Source: CANKJK01 sp964400405 (lineage in GTDB: Bacteria; Acidobacteriota; Vicinamibacteria; Vicinamibacterales; UBA2999). Taken from it: 7,926 nucleotides of DNA. Every line of letters begins with the position of its first letter. Position 1 is the stretch's first letter. The notes beneath the pieces are model-generated. The model had not been told where the DNA came from. It did not search any database and saw nothing but the letters and a program-made list of their open reading frames with translations. Location: positions 1 to 7,926 of the forward strand of contig CAYNUO010000113.1 of NCBI GenBank assembly GCA_964400405.1, in the 5' to 3' direction. This document shows positions 7,163-7,926 of this stretch, in pieces. Both the position numbers and the translations under genes were made by a program.

Positions 7163-7691
7163 CGCCGACCTCCACGATCATCTCGATCTCGACCGTCCAG
7201 TCAAAGGGCAGCGAGGCTACGCCAACCGCCGATCGGGCGTGACGTCCCCGCTCGCCGAGCACCGCCACGAGCAGGTCCGAGCAGCCGTTGATCACCTTCG
7301 GATGCTCGCGGAACTCCGGCACGGCGTTCACAAGCCCGAGAACCTTGACGATGCGTCGGACCCTTCGCAGGTCGCCGAGTTCGGCCTTCACCGTCGCGAG
7401 CAGGCAGAGGCCGACACGCCGGGCTGCCGCGTTCGCCTGGTCGACGGTGACCGCGCCTCCGGCCTTGCCGGTGAGGTCGGCATCACCACACTCGCCGTGG
7501 CCCGCGAGGAACAGCAGGCTCCCCGCCCGCACGGCGCGCACGTAGTTCGCGACGGGGGCGTCCGGCGCCGGCAGCCCGAGGCCGAGATCACGAAGACGGG
7601 CTTCGGGGTCGAACGTGCTCTGGGCACGTGCGGGACCCGCCCAGGCCGCGGCGAGCGTCAACAGCAGAATGAGACAGCGGGTTCGGAACAT
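7152..7691 (-). CDS. Exported RidA/YjgF-family protein
   Basis: 179 residues. A Sec signal peptide (MFRTRCLILLLTLAAAWA, then probable cleavage after ARA near residue 23) precedes a RidA-type domain (about 32-174). RidA enzymes hydrolyse reactive enamines/imines to ketones and normally work as cytoplasmic trimers. Visible family features include ANYVRAVRAGSLLFLAGHGE, a GKAGG turn, INGCSDLL (134-141) and HARSAVGVASLP (151-162). Arg153 there aligns with the active-site arginine (Arg105) of E. coli RidA, followed by VEIEMIVEV. The NGCSDLL and GRHARSAVG signatures fit the RidA subgroup of about 150 residues that is distinct from archetypal RidA; its function is unsettled. The ATG at 7691 is chosen over an in-frame GTG at 7703 because GGAGAG sits just upstream and the signal peptide starts there. 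It is the first gene of a compact set with the hydrolase. Confidence 0.88.
   Translation of the reverse strand: MFRTRCLILLLTLAAAWAGPARAQSTFDPEARLRDLGLGLPAPDAPVANYVRAVRAGSLLFLAGHGECGDADLTGKAGGAVTVDQANAAARRVGLCLLATVKAELGDLRRVRRIVKVLGLVNAVPEFREHPKVINGCSDLLVAVLGERGRHARSAVGVASLPFDWTVEIEMIVEVGDGD
7169..7173 (-). promoter_or_regulatory. Ribosome binding site of the alpha/beta hydrolase gene
   Basis: The minus strand reads GGAGG, six bases before the ATG at 7162. It lies inside the last codons of the RidA-like gene, which supports coupled translation of the two overlapping genes. Confidence 0.75.
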
Positions 7692-7889
7692 ACAACTCTC
7701 CACGCGTGGGGACGTTGGATGCTGCGACCACGGAGTCGGGCGCTCGTCGGGGAGCGGTTACAGCGGGCGGTGTGGCGTCTCTGACATCTTGCCATGCGCC
7801 AGCGCCAGCTGTCCGGGCTGGGAACGGCGCACCGGGGTTACGACGGGTGCGAACGACCCGGCGCGGGTCACGCCGTCGGCTGACCGGTC
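7692..7889. other. Intergenic region upstream of the RidA-like gene
   Basis: This 198-base stretch should hold the promoter of the RidA-like/hydrolase/DUF1653 set on the minus strand and perhaps one for a + strand gene to the right. I see no convincing paired -35 and -10 boxes, no clear operator palindrome and no coding frame with family similarity. Only the ribosome binding site at its left end can be supported. Confidence 0.5.
7696..7701 (-). promoter_or_regulatory. Ribosome binding site of the RidA-like gene
   Basis: The minus strand reads GGAGAG, four bases before the ATG at 7691. It selects this start over the in-frame GTG at 7703, which the site itself overlaps. Confidence 0.65.
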
Positions 7890-7926
7890 ATGCGCGCCTG
7901 GGCCGCGGCGGCTCTCGCGGCGGCGC
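7890..7926 (+). CDS. Possible start of an exported protein, cut by the window edge
   Basis: An ATG at 7890 opens a frame to the window end reading MRAWAAAALAAA. One arginine followed by an alanine-rich hydrophobic run is what a signal peptide start looks like. Only 12 codons are visible and no Shine-Dalgarno precedes the ATG. In a genome this GC-rich, an alanine run can arise by chance. If real, the gene would be divergent from the RidA-like gene. Its function cannot be judged. Confidence 0.3.
   Translation, partial: MRAWAAAALAAA

Noticed and set aside
7794..7883. Small + strand frame starting MRQRQLSGLG in the right intergenic region
   Set aside because: It has 29 codons of Arg/Gly-rich sequence, with no ribosome binding site and no recognisable domain; a chance frame is more likely.

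Overview
This GC-rich window carries seven genes, with a possible eighth starting at its right edge. It looks like bacterial chromosomal or metagenome-assembled sequence. One ApbE lipoprotein and two further exported proteins (one Sec-type, one Tat-type signal) suggest a diderm. The high GC, the partly Shine-Dalgarno-poor starts and the gene mix would fit an Acidobacteriota-like (Vicinamibacteria-like) genome, but this is a weak taxonomic inference. I see no rRNA, tRNA, CRISPR array, insertion sequence or phage gene.

Layout. (1) Positions 1-954, + strand: the 3' part of an SGNH/GDSL-type esterase, cut by the left edge. It converges on the next gene, and their stop codons share one CTAG palindrome. 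(2) Positions 4775 to 951, - strand: recQ (DNA helicase) followed 13 bases later by uup (ABC-F ATPase with the Uup C-terminal domain), probably one operon. recQ is interrupted in the assembly by exactly 100 Ns (3889-3988), flanked by two identical 55-base copies of the same recQ segment. Removing the Ns plus one copy (155 bases) joins the two halves in frame into a complete 607-residue RecQ, so the break is almost certainly a scaffolding artefact. (3) Positions 4825-5877, + strand: apbE, a lipoprotein FAD:protein FMN transferase, divergent from recQ across 49 bases and possibly translated from a leaderless mRNA. (4) Positions 7691 to 5887, - strand: a compact three-gene set convergent with apbE. 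It encodes a Sec-exported RidA/YjgF-family protein, an overlapping Tat-type alpha/beta hydrolase resembling kynurenine formamidase, and a small DUF1653 protein. All three have recognisable ribosome binding sites. (5) Positions 7692-7926: a 198-base gap and then the possible start of another exported protein on the + strand.

How the genes work together. recQ and uup both act on, or are genetically linked to, branched DNA intermediates, so their pairing makes functional sense. The RidA-like protein and the formamidase-like hydrolase overlap by 11 bases and both carry export signals, which suggests a small extracytoplasmic hydrolysis/deamination pair of unknown substrate. This is the least ordinary biology in the window. 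I found no convincing novel defence or mobile system.
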